Shown here piece after piece: positions 8,577 to 17,376 of a stretch of DNA of 64,000 nucleotides. The translations under genes and the position numbers were made by a program. Within the stretch, counting starts at the first letter, position 1; each line of letters starts with the position of its first letter. Origin of the DNA: Prado023 sp964418695. GTDB taxonomy: Bacteria > Actinomycetota > Actinomycetes > S36-B12 > CAIYMF01. The notes under the pieces were generated by a model. That model had not been told where the DNA came from and did no database searches. It saw nothing but the letters and a program-made list of their open reading frames with translations. The stretch is from positions 1 through 64,000 of the forward strand of contig CAYQMN010000011.1 of assembly GCA_964418695.1 (NCBI GenBank). Reading direction: 5' to 3'.

Positions 8577-9194
8577 ATGGACCCCACCCCCGCAGAACCT
8601 GGCGCCACCCCGCCCGACCGCACCCCGGCCGACCCCACCCCGGCCGAACCCACCCCGGCCGACCCCACCCCGCCCGACCGCACCCCGGCCGACGCCGCCG
8701 CGGCCGACGCCACCGCGGCAGCCGTTCCCGAGGGCATGGCTCGCGCCCTGACCGCGATCACCGCCACCGGCATCCCCGTCTGGATCACCCGGCACGGACC
8801 GGTGGGGTCTCTGGAGGAGGCCGCGCAGGCCCGTGGGCTCACCGCGGAGCAGGTGCTCAAGTCGCTGGTGGTGCGGCGCGGCGTCGAGGACTACCTGTTC
8901 GTGCTCGTCCCGGGCCGGCGCGCGATCAGCTGGCCGAAGCTGCGCGCACACCTGGGCGTGAGCCGACTGTCGATGCCACCGGCGCTGGAGGCCTTCGCGG
9001 TCACCGGCTACCCGCGCGGGACGATCACCCCCTTCGGCGCCTCGACCCCCTGGCCGGTGCTGGCCGATGCGGCGATCCCGGCCGGTCCGGTGTCGATCGG
9101 CGGCGGCGCCCCGGGCTGCGCGTTCACGGTCGACCGCGACGACCTGATCGGCGCGCTGGCCGCCGAGGTCGCGGACGTCACCGACCCCCAGTGA
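8577..9194 (+). CDS. YbaK/ProX-type aminoacyl-tRNA deacylase
   Basis: A 205-residue protein whose last 150 residues are a YbaK/aminoacyl-tRNA-editing domain: AEQVLKSLVV carries the conserved Lys, and GGGAPGCAFTVDRDDL is the C-terminal signature. The family hydrolyses mischarged tRNAs, most often Cys- or Ala-tRNA(Pro). The first 50 residues are a tandem pentapeptide tract (PADPT, PAEPT, PPDRT), encoded by 15-bp repeats. An internal ATG at 8736 would remove this tract and give the usual family length. Whether the tract is translated is open. Confidence 0.82.
   Translation: MDPTPAEPGATPPDRTPADPTPAEPTPADPTPPDRTPADAAAADATAAAVPEGMARALTAITATGIPVWITRHGPVGSLEEAAQARGLTAEQVLKSLVVRRGVEDYLFVLVPGRRAISWPKLRAHLGVSRLSMPPALEAFAVTGYPRGTITPFGASTPWPVLADAAIPAGPVSIGGGAPGCAFTVDRDDLIGALAAEVADVTDPQ
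8601..8695 (+). repeat. 15-bp tandem repeats at the 5' end of the YbaK-type gene
   Basis: About six imperfect 15-bp units (CCGGCCGACCCCACC-like), with a longer block ACCCCGCCCGACCGCACC present twice. The repeat encodes a Pro/Thr/Asp/Glu tract if the start at 8577 is used and is untranslated leader if 8736 is used. Confidence 0.8.
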
Positions 9195-9249
9195 CCCGGC
9201 GGCACTCGCGCATGCGTGCCACGATGCCCGCGACGAGAGGGGCCAGGCC

Positions 9250-10146
9250 GTGGACCAGCGCAGGCGCAACAGCATCCAGGAGCTCATCAAGCCGCTGCGG
9301 GTGAAGCCGGGGAGCAAGGTGCGGCTCCCGGGCGACTTCGATCCTGGCTGGTCGCGCCCGGACCTGAGCAAGGACGAGGGGCCTGAGCTGCTCGCCGCCG
9401 GCATCGAGCACCTGGCCGAGCTGCAGGACCGGCTGTACTCGCAAGACACCTACGGAGTGCTGTTCGTGCTGCAGGCGATGGACGCCGCCGGCAAGGACGG
9501 CATGATCAAGCACGTCATGAGCGGTCTGAACCCGCAGGGGGTCAGCGTCACCTCGTTCAAGTCGCCCACCCATCAGGAGCTGGACCACACCTACCTGTGG
9601 CGGGTCCAGAAGGAGGTGCCGGCCCGCGGGATGATCGGCATCTTCAACCGCTCGCACTACGAGGACGTGCTCGTCGTGCGCGTCCACCCCGAGTACCTGG
9701 CCGGGGGCCAGCTGCCGCCCGAGGCGCTCAAAGGCGACATCTGGAAGCGCCGCTACCGCGAGATCAACGACTTCGAGCGGCACCTGGACGACAACGGCAT
9801 TCGCGTGGTCAAGGTGTTCCTCAACGTGTCCAAGGCCGAGCAGCGCCAGCGATTCCTGGACCGGATCGAGGACCCCTCCAAGAACTGGAAGTTCTCCGAG
9901 GCCGACGTCACCGAGCGCGGACACTGGGACGCCTACCAGGACGCCTTCGCCGAGATGCTCAGCGCGACCTCGACCGTGCATGCGCCCTGGTACGTGGTCC
10001 CCGCGGACAAGAAGTGGTTCGCCCGACTGTGCGGGGCGGCGATCCTGACCCACACGCTGCTGGAGATCGATCCGAAGTACCCCGAGCTGCCCCCGAAGAA
10101 GCTGGCCCGGCTAGCCGCGGCCAAGGAGCAGCTACTGGCGGAGTGA
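9250..10146 (+). CDS. Polyphosphate:nucleotide phosphotransferase, PPK2 family
   Basis: A 298-residue PPK2 kinase that transfers phosphate between polyphosphate and a nucleoside mono- or diphosphate. MDAAGKDGMIKHV near residue 77 is the Walker A motif, and NRSHYEDVLVVRVHP carries the Walker B region and polyphosphate-contacting basic residues. The C-terminus has WYVVPADKKWFARL. Length and single-domain build fit the short PPK2 classes; I cannot decide the class (ADP- or AMP-specific) by eye. The start is GTG. The stop codon lies within a 22-bp tandem duplication. Confidence 0.93.
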   Translation: MDQRRRNSIQELIKPLRVKPGSKVRLPGDFDPGWSRPDLSKDEGPELLAAGIEHLAELQDRLYSQDTYGVLFVLQAMDAAGKDGMIKHVMSGLNPQGVSVTSFKSPTHQELDHTYLWRVQKEVPARGMIGIFNRSHYEDVLVVRVHPEYLAGGQLPPEALKGDIWKRRYREINDFERHLDDNGIRVVKVFLNVSKAEQRQRFLDRIEDPSKNWKFSEADVTERGHWDAYQDAFAEMLSATSTVHAPWYVVPADKKWFARLCGAAILTHTLLEIDPKYPELPPKKLARLAAAKEQLLAE

Positions 10147-10177
10147 CGCCCAGGCACTGGCGGAGTGACGCCCAGAC
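10134..10177 (+). repeat. 22-bp duplication spanning the PPK2 stop codon
   Basis: Two 22-bp copies beginning ACTGGCGGAGTGACGCCCAG. The first contains the last codons and the TGA stop of the PPK2 gene; the second lies just downstream and differs only at its end. Confidence 0.9.
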
Positions 10178-10216
10178 GCAGCGCCCCGCGGCGCAGATGC
10201 CCAGAGCACAGCACCC

Positions 10217-10816
10217 CTACTCCTCGATGAGCTCCCGGAAGTTGTCGGCGGTGACCGGCCAGGACTGGGCTCGCCCGTCGGGCAGCGAGACCGGGATCGG
10301 GTACCCGGACGCGTCATTGATGACGATCCGCGACAGGCCCACCTCGTCCAGACTGAGCACGACCTGGCCGATGAGCACGAGCTGGTCGGCGGCCGCGAGC
10401 TCGACGAACGCGTCGTTGCGCACCAGCACCACCTCGCCGGACGGGCTCACCGAGGTCACGACCAGCAGTGGGGCACCGGTGACCGGATCAAGCAGGAGGC
10501 TGCGCAGCTCGTCGCGCATGGACTCCGGCGGGCCGGCCGCCAGGGCGTCCATCACCCCGTTGGCCGAGCGGTCCGGGATCGACTCGGCGACCGCGACGAG
10601 CTCGTGGCCGGACACGAAGTAGACCGTCGTCTGCCGCTCGCGCGGCGGCGCCACCTGGGCGGTCTGCGACGGCGCCGGCGCGGCCTCCTTGGGCAGCGGC
10701 TGCGCCTCGTCCTGCATCGGCACCGTGCACCCGGCCAGCAGCAGGCCAGCCAGGGCGGTGCCCACGAGCAGCCGCAGGTGGGCGGCGAGTCGGCGGCGGC
10801 GTGCGGTGCTGCTCAT
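10217..10816 (-). CDS. GerMN-domain lipoprotein
   Basis: A 199-residue lipoprotein. Basic N-terminus, hydrophobic core and lipobox LLAGC around residue 30 predict export and lipid anchoring. The remainder is a GerMN domain (about 65-170). It is third in a minus-strand run after a response regulator and histidine kinase, like LpqB in mtrA-mtrB-lpqB or the lipoprotein next to AfsQ1/AfsQ2. It is far shorter than LpqB (about 580 residues) and lacks the beta-propeller part, so I do not call it LpqB. ATG at 10816 was chosen; GTG at 10825 lies at the edge of the repeat array. Confidence 0.85.
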   Translation of the reverse strand: MSSTARRRRLAAHLRLLVGTALAGLLLAGCTVPMQDEAQPLPKEAAPAPSQTAQVAPPRERQTTVYFVSGHELVAVAESIPDRSANGVMDALAAGPPESMRDELRSLLLDPVTGAPLLVVTSVSPSGEVVLVRNDAFVELAAADQLVLIGQVVLSLDEVGLSRIVINDASGYPIPVSLPDGRAQSWPVTADNFRELIEE

Positions 10817-10822
10817 GCCGAG

Positions 10823-11091
10823 CACCCGCTCATCCAGACCACCCGCTCATCCAGACCACCCGCCCGGAAGACCACCCGCCCNNNNNNNNNNNNNNNNNNN
10901 NNNNNNNNNNNNNNNNNNNNNNNNNNNNNNNNNNNNNNNNNNNNNNNNNNNNNNNNNNNNNNNNNNNNNNNNNNNNNNNNNAGACCACCCGCTCATCCAG
11001 ACCACCCGCCCGGAAGACCACCCGCCCGGAAGACCACCCGCCCGGAAGACCACCCGCCCGGAAGACATTCAGACCACCCGCCCCGGAAGAT
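10823..11091. repeat. 16-17 bp tandem array interrupted by an assembly gap
   Basis: Units of 17 bp (ACCACCCGCTCATCCAG) and 16 bp (ACCACCCGCCCGGAAG) alternate in blocks on both sides of a gap. The array fills the space between the kinase and lipoprotein genes and extends through the kinase stop codon at 11069-11071. The true length is unknown because of the gap. Confidence 0.93.
10882..10981. other. Assembly gap, 100 N
   Basis: Exactly 100 unknown bases, the conventional placeholder for a gap of unknown size. Both flanks are the same tandem repeat, so it is most likely a collapsed array rather than missing genes. Confidence 0.98.
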
Positions 11092-12409
11092 CCACGGTGA
11101 ACCTGGCGCCGCCCATCGGGGAGACGCCGACGTCGATGGTGGCGCCGATCGCGTCGGCCTGGTCCTGCACGATCGCCAGGCCGAGCCCGGCCCCCTCCGT
11201 GCGCGCCTCCTCGGCCCGCCCCCCGCGGGCGAACGGCTCGAACAGCCGCTCCACCTCGGTCGGCTCGACGCCCGGACCGGCGTCGTCCACGTGGACCAGG
11301 ACGCGGTGAGCGCGGGCGTCGATCACCACCTGCCGCAGGCCGCCGCCATGCCGGCCGGCGTTCTCCACGAGGTTGCCGATGACTCGCTCGACCCGGCGCG
11401 CGTCGGTCACCACCGTGGCTGCGTCGCCGACCACCATCCGCGGGTCCAGCCCGCGCGAGGTCAGCAGCTGCTCGATCAAGGCGCGGATGTCGGTGGCATC
11501 GCGCTGGACCGGCGCCGCGGCGGTGACGCTGGAGATCTCCAGCAGGTCCAGCAGGATCCTCGTCAGCCGCCGGGACTGACCCGCCAGGCTGGTGACCAGG
11601 CGTGCCTCCCGGGCGCCGAACGCGTCGCGGTGCTCCTCGAGCAGCTCGGCGGTGGCGACCACAGTGGTCAGCGGCGAGCGCAGCTCGTGGCTGACGTTGG
11701 CCACGAACCGGCGCTCGCGGTCGATGCGGGAGGCGACGGCGGCGGCCATCTCGTTGAACGAGTGCGAGATCGGGTCGAGATCGGGGTCGCCGGTGTCGGG
11801 CAGCCGCACGGACAGGTCACCCTCGGCCAGCCGGCGTGCGCCCAGGCCCAGGCGCTGCACCGGGCGCAGCAGCCGACCACCCAGGGACCGGCCGATGATC
11901 CCGCCGGCGACGAACGCCGCCAACGTCAGCACGATCAGGCTCACGCGCGCGTCGTCCAGGATGTCGTTGAGGTCGCGCAGGGAGAACAGCTCGTAGTACG
12001 TCCCGGAAGGGGTGGCCACGCCCACGCCGTAGTACTGCTGGTCGGCCACGGCGAACCGCTGCTGCCCGCCGCCGCTGGATTCGGTCAGCTGGATGAGCGA
12101 CAGCGGGATGTCCGAGGGCTGGACGATGCCCGAGGTCCGGGTGAACCACTCGTCGTCGGCACGCAGATACGCCTGCGATGACCCCACGACCGGCAGCGCG
12201 CCGAGCGCGGTTCCCGGCTCGGCTCCGCCGGCGATCGCCACGTCGACCGAACGGGCGTCGATCAGGGCGCGGGCCATGCTCGAGGACTCGCGCTGGTTGG
12301 TCAGGTAGGCCCGGCTGGCCAGGTAGATGCCCGACGAGACCAGCACCGCCACCAGCATCGACAGCAGTGCGAAGACCAGCGTCACCCGCGAGCGCAGGCC
12401 CAGCCGCAC
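11069..12409 (-). CDS. Sensor histidine kinase
   Basis: A 446-residue membrane kinase. TM1 is at about 10-32, an extracytoplasmic sensor at 33-155, and TM2 at 157-173. HAMP follows to about 230, then HisKA with phospho-acceptor His241 (VSHELRSPLTT). The ATPase domain has NLVENAGRHGGG, DDAGPGV and GAGLGLAIV. It starts 2 bp after the response-regulator stop, so the two form an operon and a cognate pair. Overall build resembles MtrB and AfsQ2-type kinases. Its last codons (GRVV and stop) lie inside the tandem array downstream. Confidence 0.93.
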   Translation of the reverse strand: MRLGLRSRVTLVFALLSMLVAVLVSSGIYLASRAYLTNQRESSSMARALIDARSVDVAIAGGAEPGTALGALPVVGSSQAYLRADDEWFTRTSGIVQPSDIPLSLIQLTESSGGGQQRFAVADQQYYGVGVATPSGTYYELFSLRDLNDILDDARVSLIVLTLAAFVAGGIIGRSLGGRLLRPVQRLGLGARRLAEGDLSVRLPDTGDPDLDPISHSFNEMAAAVASRIDRERRFVANVSHELRSPLTTVVATAELLEEHRDAFGAREARLVTSLAGQSRRLTRILLDLLEISSVTAAAPVQRDATDIRALIEQLLTSRGLDPRMVVGDAATVVTDARRVERVIGNLVENAGRHGGGLRQVVIDARAHRVLVHVDDAGPGVEPTEVERLFEPFARGGRAEEARTEGAGLGLAIVQDQADAIGATIDVGVSPMGGARFTVDLPGRVV

Positions 12410-12411
12410 GG

Positions 12412-13092
12412 TCAGGCCTTCAGCCGGTAGCCGAAGCCGCGCACCGTGAGCAGGTGCACCGGCTCGGCAGGATCGCTCTCCATCTTGGCGCGCAGTCGGT
12501 AGACGAGGTTGTCGACGACCCGGCCGTCACCCGGGTTGTTGTACCCCCAGACGTTGCGCAGCAGCTCGTCTCGACTGACGACCCGCTCACGCGCGCCGAT
12601 CAGCTCGGCGAGCAGCTTGTACTCGGTCGGCGAGAGCGGGACCAGCCGCTCCCCCACCTGGACCTCGGCGGTCTCCGGGCGCAGCCGCACCTCGCCGCAC
12701 TCGAGCAGGTCGTGGTCGGCGGCCACGTCGTTGGCGCGGCGAATCTGCGCGCGGATGCGGGCCAGCAGCTCCTTGGTGACGAACGGCTTGGTGACGTAGT
12801 CGTCGGCGCCGGCTTCGAGGCCGGTCACGACGTCGTGGCTGTCGGCCTGCGCGGTCACGATGATGATCGGCACCCGGCTGGTCGCGCGCACGCTGCGCAC
12901 CACGTCCAGACCGTGGATGCCCGGCAGGCGCAGGTCGATGAGCACCACGTCGGGGTCCTCGTCGTGACCCAGGATCAGCGCCTGCTCGCCGTTGGGCGCC
13001 TCCAGGACTCGGTAGCCGTCGTCCTCCAGGGCATAGCGCAGGACGAGACGGATCTCCGCGTCGTCCTCGACGATCATCACTGTCTTCCCCAC
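12412..13092 (-). CDS. OmpR-family response regulator
   Basis: A 226-residue two-component regulator. The receiver domain (about 4-118) has acidic residues Glu9-Asp10-Asp11, phospho-acceptor Asp53 in LIDLRLPG and Lys102 in YVTKPF. The C-terminal winged helix (about 130-224) has LSPTEYKLLAELI and the terminal VRGFGYRLKA. It acts with the kinase directly downstream. The GTG start at 13092 puts MIVEDD close to the N-terminus; longer versions add a Pro/Arg tail unlike the family. Confidence 0.93.
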   Translation of the reverse strand: MGKTVMIVEDDAEIRLVLRYALEDDGYRVLEAPNGEQALILGHDEDPDVVLIDLRLPGIHGLDVVRSVRATSRVPIIIVTAQADSHDVVTGLEAGADDYVTKPFVTKELLARIRAQIRRANDVAADHDLLECGEVRLRPETAEVQVGERLVPLSPTEYKLLAELIGARERVVSRDELLRNVWGYNNPGDGRVVDNLVYRLRAKMESDPAEPVHLLTVRGFGYRLKA

Positions 13093-13213
13093 GAGGACAT
13101 TCCAACACGGTTGCCGCGGTGCCGGAACCGGCCGGGCAGGACGCGGCCGGGATTGGGACGCTCCTGCGACCCCGCGCATCGACGGGAAGCGGGCAGGCGG
13201 GTCCGCACGCAGA

Positions 13214-13273
13214 TGCTCCGTTCCTCGTCATTTGCTCCACCCGTGGGCGGAGCAAATGACGGCAAACGGAGCA
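13214..13273. terminator. Two-part long hairpin downstream of the helicase gene
   Basis: A perfect 13-bp stem (CGTCATTTGCTCC / GGAGCAAATGACG) around a 10-nt loop. After a symmetric 3-nt internal loop a second perfect 9-bp stem follows (TGCTCCGTT / AACGGAGCA). It lies 49 bp past the helicase stop on the minus strand and upstream of the response regulator, so it should end helicase transcription before the regulator. The A/T-rich core stands out from the local GC content. Confidence 0.7.
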
Positions 13274-13321
13274 GATCTGGAGCCGACGCGATCTGACGCG
13301 TAGCCGACGCGGAGCGGCGGG

Positions 13322-15289
13322 TCAGGAGACGAGCTGGCGCAGTGCTTCGTCGCCGGGGCGGGCGCGCAGCACGGTCGGGCTGACGCCGGCCTTGCTGGTG
13401 ATCGCGTGGACCATCCGCGACTGCGAGTTCGTCGCGATCGACACCACCGTGCCCGACGCGCCGGCGCGCGCGGTGCGCCCGGACCGGTGCAGGTACTCCT
13501 TGGGGCCGTGCGGCGGGTCGACGTGGACCACCAGGTCGATGTCATCGACGTGCAGGCCGCGGGCGGCCACGTCGGTGGCGACCAGCAGCGAGATGCGCCC
13601 GGAGCGGAAGTCCTCCAGCGTACGGGTGCGGGCGCCCTGCTTCATCCCGCCGTGCAGCGCGGCGACGCTGACGCCCTCAGCGTCGAGCTGATCGGCCAGG
13701 CGGTCGGCCCCGAGCTGGGTGCGCACGAACGCGACGGTGCGACCGCGACGAGCGGCGATCAAGTTGGTCACCGCGTCCTTGTCGCGCGGGTGGACCAGGA
13801 CGACGTGGTGCTCCATCGAGGAGACCGTGGCGCTGACCGGGTCGGCGTTGTGCTCGACCGGGTCGTGCAAGTAGGTCCGCACGAGGCGGTCCACGTCGTG
13901 GTCCAGCGTGGCCGAGAACAGCAGGTGCTGGGCGTCGGCGGGCAGGCGACCCATGATCGCCTCGATCTCGGGCATGAAGCCCAGATCGGCCATGTGATCG
14001 GCCTCGTCGAGCACGACGACCTCGATGCGGGAGAGGTCCACTGCACCGCGCTCGGCCAGGTCCACGAGCCGGCCCGGGGTGGCGACCACGAGGTCGGCCC
14101 GCTCCAGACCGCGGATCTGGCGGTCGTAGGAGGAGCCGCCGATGACCAGCTGGACGCGCATGCCCAGGGCGGCGGCCAGCGGCTTGCTCACGTCGACCAC
14201 CTGCATCGCGAGCTCGCGAGTGGGGGCCAGGACCAGGGCACGGGGGGTGCGCGTCCGGTCGCGGGGGCCGGCCAGGCGAGTGAGCAGCGGCAGCGTGAAG
14301 GACAGAGTCTTGCCCGAGCCGGTGCGGCCCCGGCCCAGCACGTCGCGACCGTTGAGCGCGGCCGGGATCGTCAGGTCCTGGATCGGCGTGGGGTCCACGA
14401 TCTCCTGCTGGGCCAGCACAGCGGCCAGGCGCGGGGCCACGCCCAGGTCGACGAAGGCGTTCGGGCCGGTCAGCTCGGGGACGAAGGGCGCCGGACGCGA
14501 GGACGCGCGGTCGCGGTCGCGGTCGCGCCGGGGGCGGTCGTTGCGGGGGCGGTCGTCGCGGGGGCGGTCGTCGCGGGGGCGGTCCGAGCGGTCCTCCCAC
14601 CGGGGCCGGTCCGAGCGGTCCTCCCACCGGGGCCGGTCCGAGCGGTCCTCCCACCGGGGCCGGTCGTCGCGGGTGTGGTCGGGATGCTCCGCTCCGCGCG
14701 GACGGTCCGAGCCGGTGCTCTCCGGGCGGTCCTTCCAACGGGGCTTGCGGGCGTCGCGCTGCGGACCGCGGTCCTGCGTGCGGTCGGAACGGTCCTCCCA
14801 GCGGGGGCGGTCCGAGCGGGGGCGGCCCGAGCCAGGGCGGTCCGAGCGGGGGCGGTCCGATCCAGGACGGTCGGCGCGGGCTCCGTCATTGCGATCCTCC
14901 CAACGCGGCCGATCGTCCCGCGGCCGATCGTCCCGCGGGCGGTCACTGCGAGGCCGGTCGTTGCGGTCCTCCCAGCGAGGCTTGCGGTCCTCACGCGGAC
15001 GGTCGTCACGCGGACGGTCGTCGCCGGGACGGTCGTTGCGGGGACGGTCGCTGCGCGGACGGTCGCTGCGGGGACGGTCGCTGCGCGGACGATCGTTGCG
15101 GTCCTCCCAGCGGGGGCGATCGCTACGGGGGCTGTCCTGGCGGTCCTTCCAACGGGGCTTGCGCTCGTCGCGCTGGGGACCGCGCTCGTCACGCGAGCGG
15201 GGATGGGCAGAGCGGGGATGGGCAGAGCGGGGGTGGGGTGCGCGCTTCTCGGTGCGCGGACTCCAGTCCCGGGGCGGGCGTGCGGGCAT
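13322..15289 (-). CDS. DEAD-box RNA helicase with long RDDRP-repeat N-terminus
   Basis: A 655-residue ATP-dependent RNA helicase. The last 390 residues hold the core: Q-motif (DPTPIQ), GRTGSGKT, PTRELA, DEAD, SAT, and HRSGRTARAG. The first 260 residues are low-complexity, rich in Arg, Asp, Pro and Trp with repeated RPRWEDR and RPRDDRP blocks, a charged tail likely to bind RNA. The ATG at 15289 was chosen because GAAGGAA sits 6-7 nt upstream; a longer form from 15388 is in frame but has no such site. Nearby hairpins suggest its own transcript. Confidence 0.93.
   Translation of the reverse strand: MPARPPRDWSPRTEKRAPHPRSAHPRSAHPRSRDERGPQRDERKPRWKDRQDSPRSDRPRWEDRNDRPRSDRPRSDRPRSDRPRNDRPGDDRPRDDRPREDRKPRWEDRNDRPRSDRPRDDRPRDDRPRWEDRNDGARADRPGSDRPRSDRPGSGRPRSDRPRWEDRSDRTQDRGPQRDARKPRWKDRPESTGSDRPRGAEHPDHTRDDRPRWEDRSDRPRWEDRSDRPRWEDRSDRPRDDRPRDDRPRNDRPRRDRDRDRASSRPAPFVPELTGPNAFVDLGVAPRLAAVLAQQEIVDPTPIQDLTIPAALNGRDVLGRGRTGSGKTLSFTLPLLTRLAGPRDRTRTPRALVLAPTRELAMQVVDVSKPLAAALGMRVQLVIGGSSYDRQIRGLERADLVVATPGRLVDLAERGAVDLSRIEVVVLDEADHMADLGFMPEIEAIMGRLPADAQHLLFSATLDHDVDRLVRTYLHDPVEHNADPVSATVSSMEHHVVLVHPRDKDAVTNLIAARRGRTVAFVRTQLGADRLADQLDAEGVSVAALHGGMKQGARTRTLEDFRSGRISLLVATDVAARGLHVDDIDLVVHVDPPHGPKEYLHRSGRTARAGASGTVVSIATNSQSRMVHAITSKAGVSPTVLRARPGDEALRQLVS
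14490..15240 (-). repeat. Degenerate tandem repeats encoding the helicase N-terminus
   Basis: Multiple overlapping units of 12-30 bp encoding RPRDDRP, RPRSDRP and RPRWEDRSD blocks. Three copies of a 30-bp unit (RPRWEDRSDR) are adjacent at about 14582-14672. All units keep the frame. Confidence 0.85.
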
Positions 15290-15499
15290 GATCGTTCCTT
15301 CGGCAGGCGTGGCGTCTTCAACGCGTCTGCCAGGCTCAACACTGAACTGCTGCTGCTGAGGGTGGATCTGGGAGGGAACGTTGCTCAACGGGCCCGGCGA
15401 GCGCCGGACCCGTCAATTCTACCGGGTGCGCCCTCCGCACGCCAGGTCGGTCATTCGTGACACGCGGCACGTCCGATCCCGCGGCTAGGCTGGCCGGCC

Positions 15500-17338
15500 G
15501 TGCTGCTCGAACCCCACCACGACGGCTCGGCGCTGCACGTCTGCACCGATTCGCCCGACCTGGGCGATTGGGTGCGGGTGCGGGTCCGCGTGCCGCACGA
15601 CTGCGGCGTCACCCGGGTGCACGTGCGCAGCATCCACGACGCCGAGCCGTCCTTCGCCCCGCTGACGGTGGACTCCCGGGACGAGCACGAGACCTGGTGG
15701 TCCGGGTCGATCGTCGCCCGCAACCCGATCACCAGCTACCGGTTCCTGCTCGACGGGCCCGGCGGATACGGCTGGCTCAACGCGACCGGATGGCATCGCG
15801 GCCACGACCTCGGCGACGTGGGCGACTTCCTGCTCAGCGCGCACCCGCCGCCACCGGACTGGGTCCGCGACGCCTCGGTCCTGCAGATCTTCCCGGACCG
15901 GTTCGCCCGATCGGCGGCGGCCCAGAGCCGGGCGACGCCGGACTGGGCCGAGCGCAGCGCCTGGGCCGAGCCCGTCGGCAGGCGGCGCGGCACCTACGGG
16001 GCCCAGCTCTACGGCGGCGACCTGGACGGGATCGTCGAGCACCTCGACCATGTCGAACGGCTCGGCGTCGACGTGCTCTACCTGACCCCGGTGTTCCCGG
16101 CCGGCTCCACCCATCGCTACGACGCACAGAGCTTCGACCAGGTCGATCCGCTGCTCGGCGGGGACGACGCGCTGGTCCGGCTGGTCCAAGCCGCCCACGC
16201 CCGGGGCATCCGGGTCATCGGCGACCTGACGACCAACCACACGGGCAGCCGGCACGAGTGGTTCCGGCGGGCGCAGGCCGATCCGCAGGCACCCGAGGCC
16301 GCGTACTACAGCTTCCGGTCACATCCGGGCGACTACGAGTGCTGGTCCGGGCATCGGACCCTGCCCAAGCTCGACTGGCGCAGCACCCCGCTGCGGGAGC
16401 GGTTCCTACGCGGGCAGGGCAGCGTCGTCGGCAGGTGGCTGCGCCCGCCGGTGGAGCTGGACGGCTGGCGGGTCGACGTGGCCAACATGACCGGACGGAT
16501 GGGCGCGGTCGACGAGGCGCACTCGGTGGCCCGCGAGATCCGCGCGACCATGGCCGACCTGGCCCCCGATGCGTGGCTGGTCGCCGAGCACTGCTTCACC
16601 GCGGCCGCGGACCTCACCGGCGACGGCTGGCACGGCACGATGAACTACGCGACGTTCCTGCGGCCGGTCTGGACCTGGCTGACGGCCCACGAGCCGGATG
16701 CGCTGACCCACGGGTCGTTCCTGGGAGTGCCCACCGGATACGGGGTGCCGCGACTCTCCGGGCCGGCGGTGGTCGGCGCTATCCGGGGCGAGGCGGCGCT
16801 GATGCCCTGGCGGTCGGCGCTGGCCGGGATGAACGCCCTGGACACTCACGACACGCCACGCTTCCTCACGGTCGTGGGCGGCGACGTGCGCCGGTACGAG
16901 GCGGGGCTGGCGCTGCTGTTCACGATGCCCGGGGCGCCGTGCGTGTTCGCCGGCGCCGAGCTGGGCCTCGGTGGGGCCGACGGGGAGCGCAGCCGCCAGC
17001 CCCTGCCCTGGGACCGCCCGGAGACGTGGAGCGACGAGATGCTCGGGCTGCACGAGCAGCTGGCCGCGCTGCGCCGCGAGAGCCCGGCGCTGCGCCGCGG
17101 GGGCCTGCGGTGGCTCGCGGTGCAGGACGATGTGCTGGTGTTCGAGCGCGAGTCCGCCGACGGGGAGCGGGTTCTGGTGCAGGTGGCCCGGGCCGACCAT
17201 GAGCCGGTAGCGCTGGCCGACTGGTGGTTCGAGGACGCTCGTCGGCTGTTCGGCAGGGCAGATCCGGTGCGCGACGAGGCCGGGCAGTGGGCGCTGCCGG
17301 CAACCGGGCCGGGCGCGCACGTGTGGCGGGTGGGATAG
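15500..17338 (+). CDS. Glycoside hydrolase family 13 (maltodextrin glucosidase/neopullulanase-like)
   Basis: A 612-residue cytosolic alpha-glucan hydrolase. An N-terminal beta-sandwich (about 1-120) precedes the catalytic (beta/alpha)8 barrel with the four conserved GH13 regions: DLTTNH, GWRVDVAN (nucleophile Asp), VAEHC (acid/base Glu) and LDTHDTPR (transition-state Asp). A C-terminal beta domain ends the protein. DVLYLTPVFPAGSTHRYD is typical of MalZ/neopullulanase-type enzymes acting on short maltodextrins. No sugar transporter is adjacent. GTG start; no signal peptide. Confidence 0.92.
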   Translation: MLLEPHHDGSALHVCTDSPDLGDWVRVRVRVPHDCGVTRVHVRSIHDAEPSFAPLTVDSRDEHETWWSGSIVARNPITSYRFLLDGPGGYGWLNATGWHRGHDLGDVGDFLLSAHPPPPDWVRDASVLQIFPDRFARSAAAQSRATPDWAERSAWAEPVGRRRGTYGAQLYGGDLDGIVEHLDHVERLGVDVLYLTPVFPAGSTHRYDAQSFDQVDPLLGGDDALVRLVQAAHARGIRVIGDLTTNHTGSRHEWFRRAQADPQAPEAAYYSFRSHPGDYECWSGHRTLPKLDWRSTPLRERFLRGQGSVVGRWLRPPVELDGWRVDVANMTGRMGAVDEAHSVAREIRATMADLAPDAWLVAEHCFTAAADLTGDGWHGTMNYATFLRPVWTWLTAHEPDALTHGSFLGVPTGYGVPRLSGPAVVGAIRGEAALMPWRSALAGMNALDTHDTPRFLTVVGGDVRRYEAGLALLFTMPGAPCVFAGAELGLGGADGERSRQPLPWDRPETWSDEMLGLHEQLAALRRESPALRRGGLRWLAVQDDVLVFERESADGERVLVQVARADHEPVALADWWFEDARRLFGRADPVRDEAGQWALPATGPGAHVWRVG

Positions 17339-17376
17339 CGACCGGCGCCCTCGCACCCAGGCGACAGGGCTCGACT

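Noticed and set aside
10823..11091. CRISPR array
   Set aside because: The units are directly tandem with no unique spacers, and there are no cas genes.
14490..15240. Separate repeat protein on the plus strand
   Set aside because: The repeats read as coherent RDDRP-type blocks only in the helicase frame, which continues into the DEAD core.
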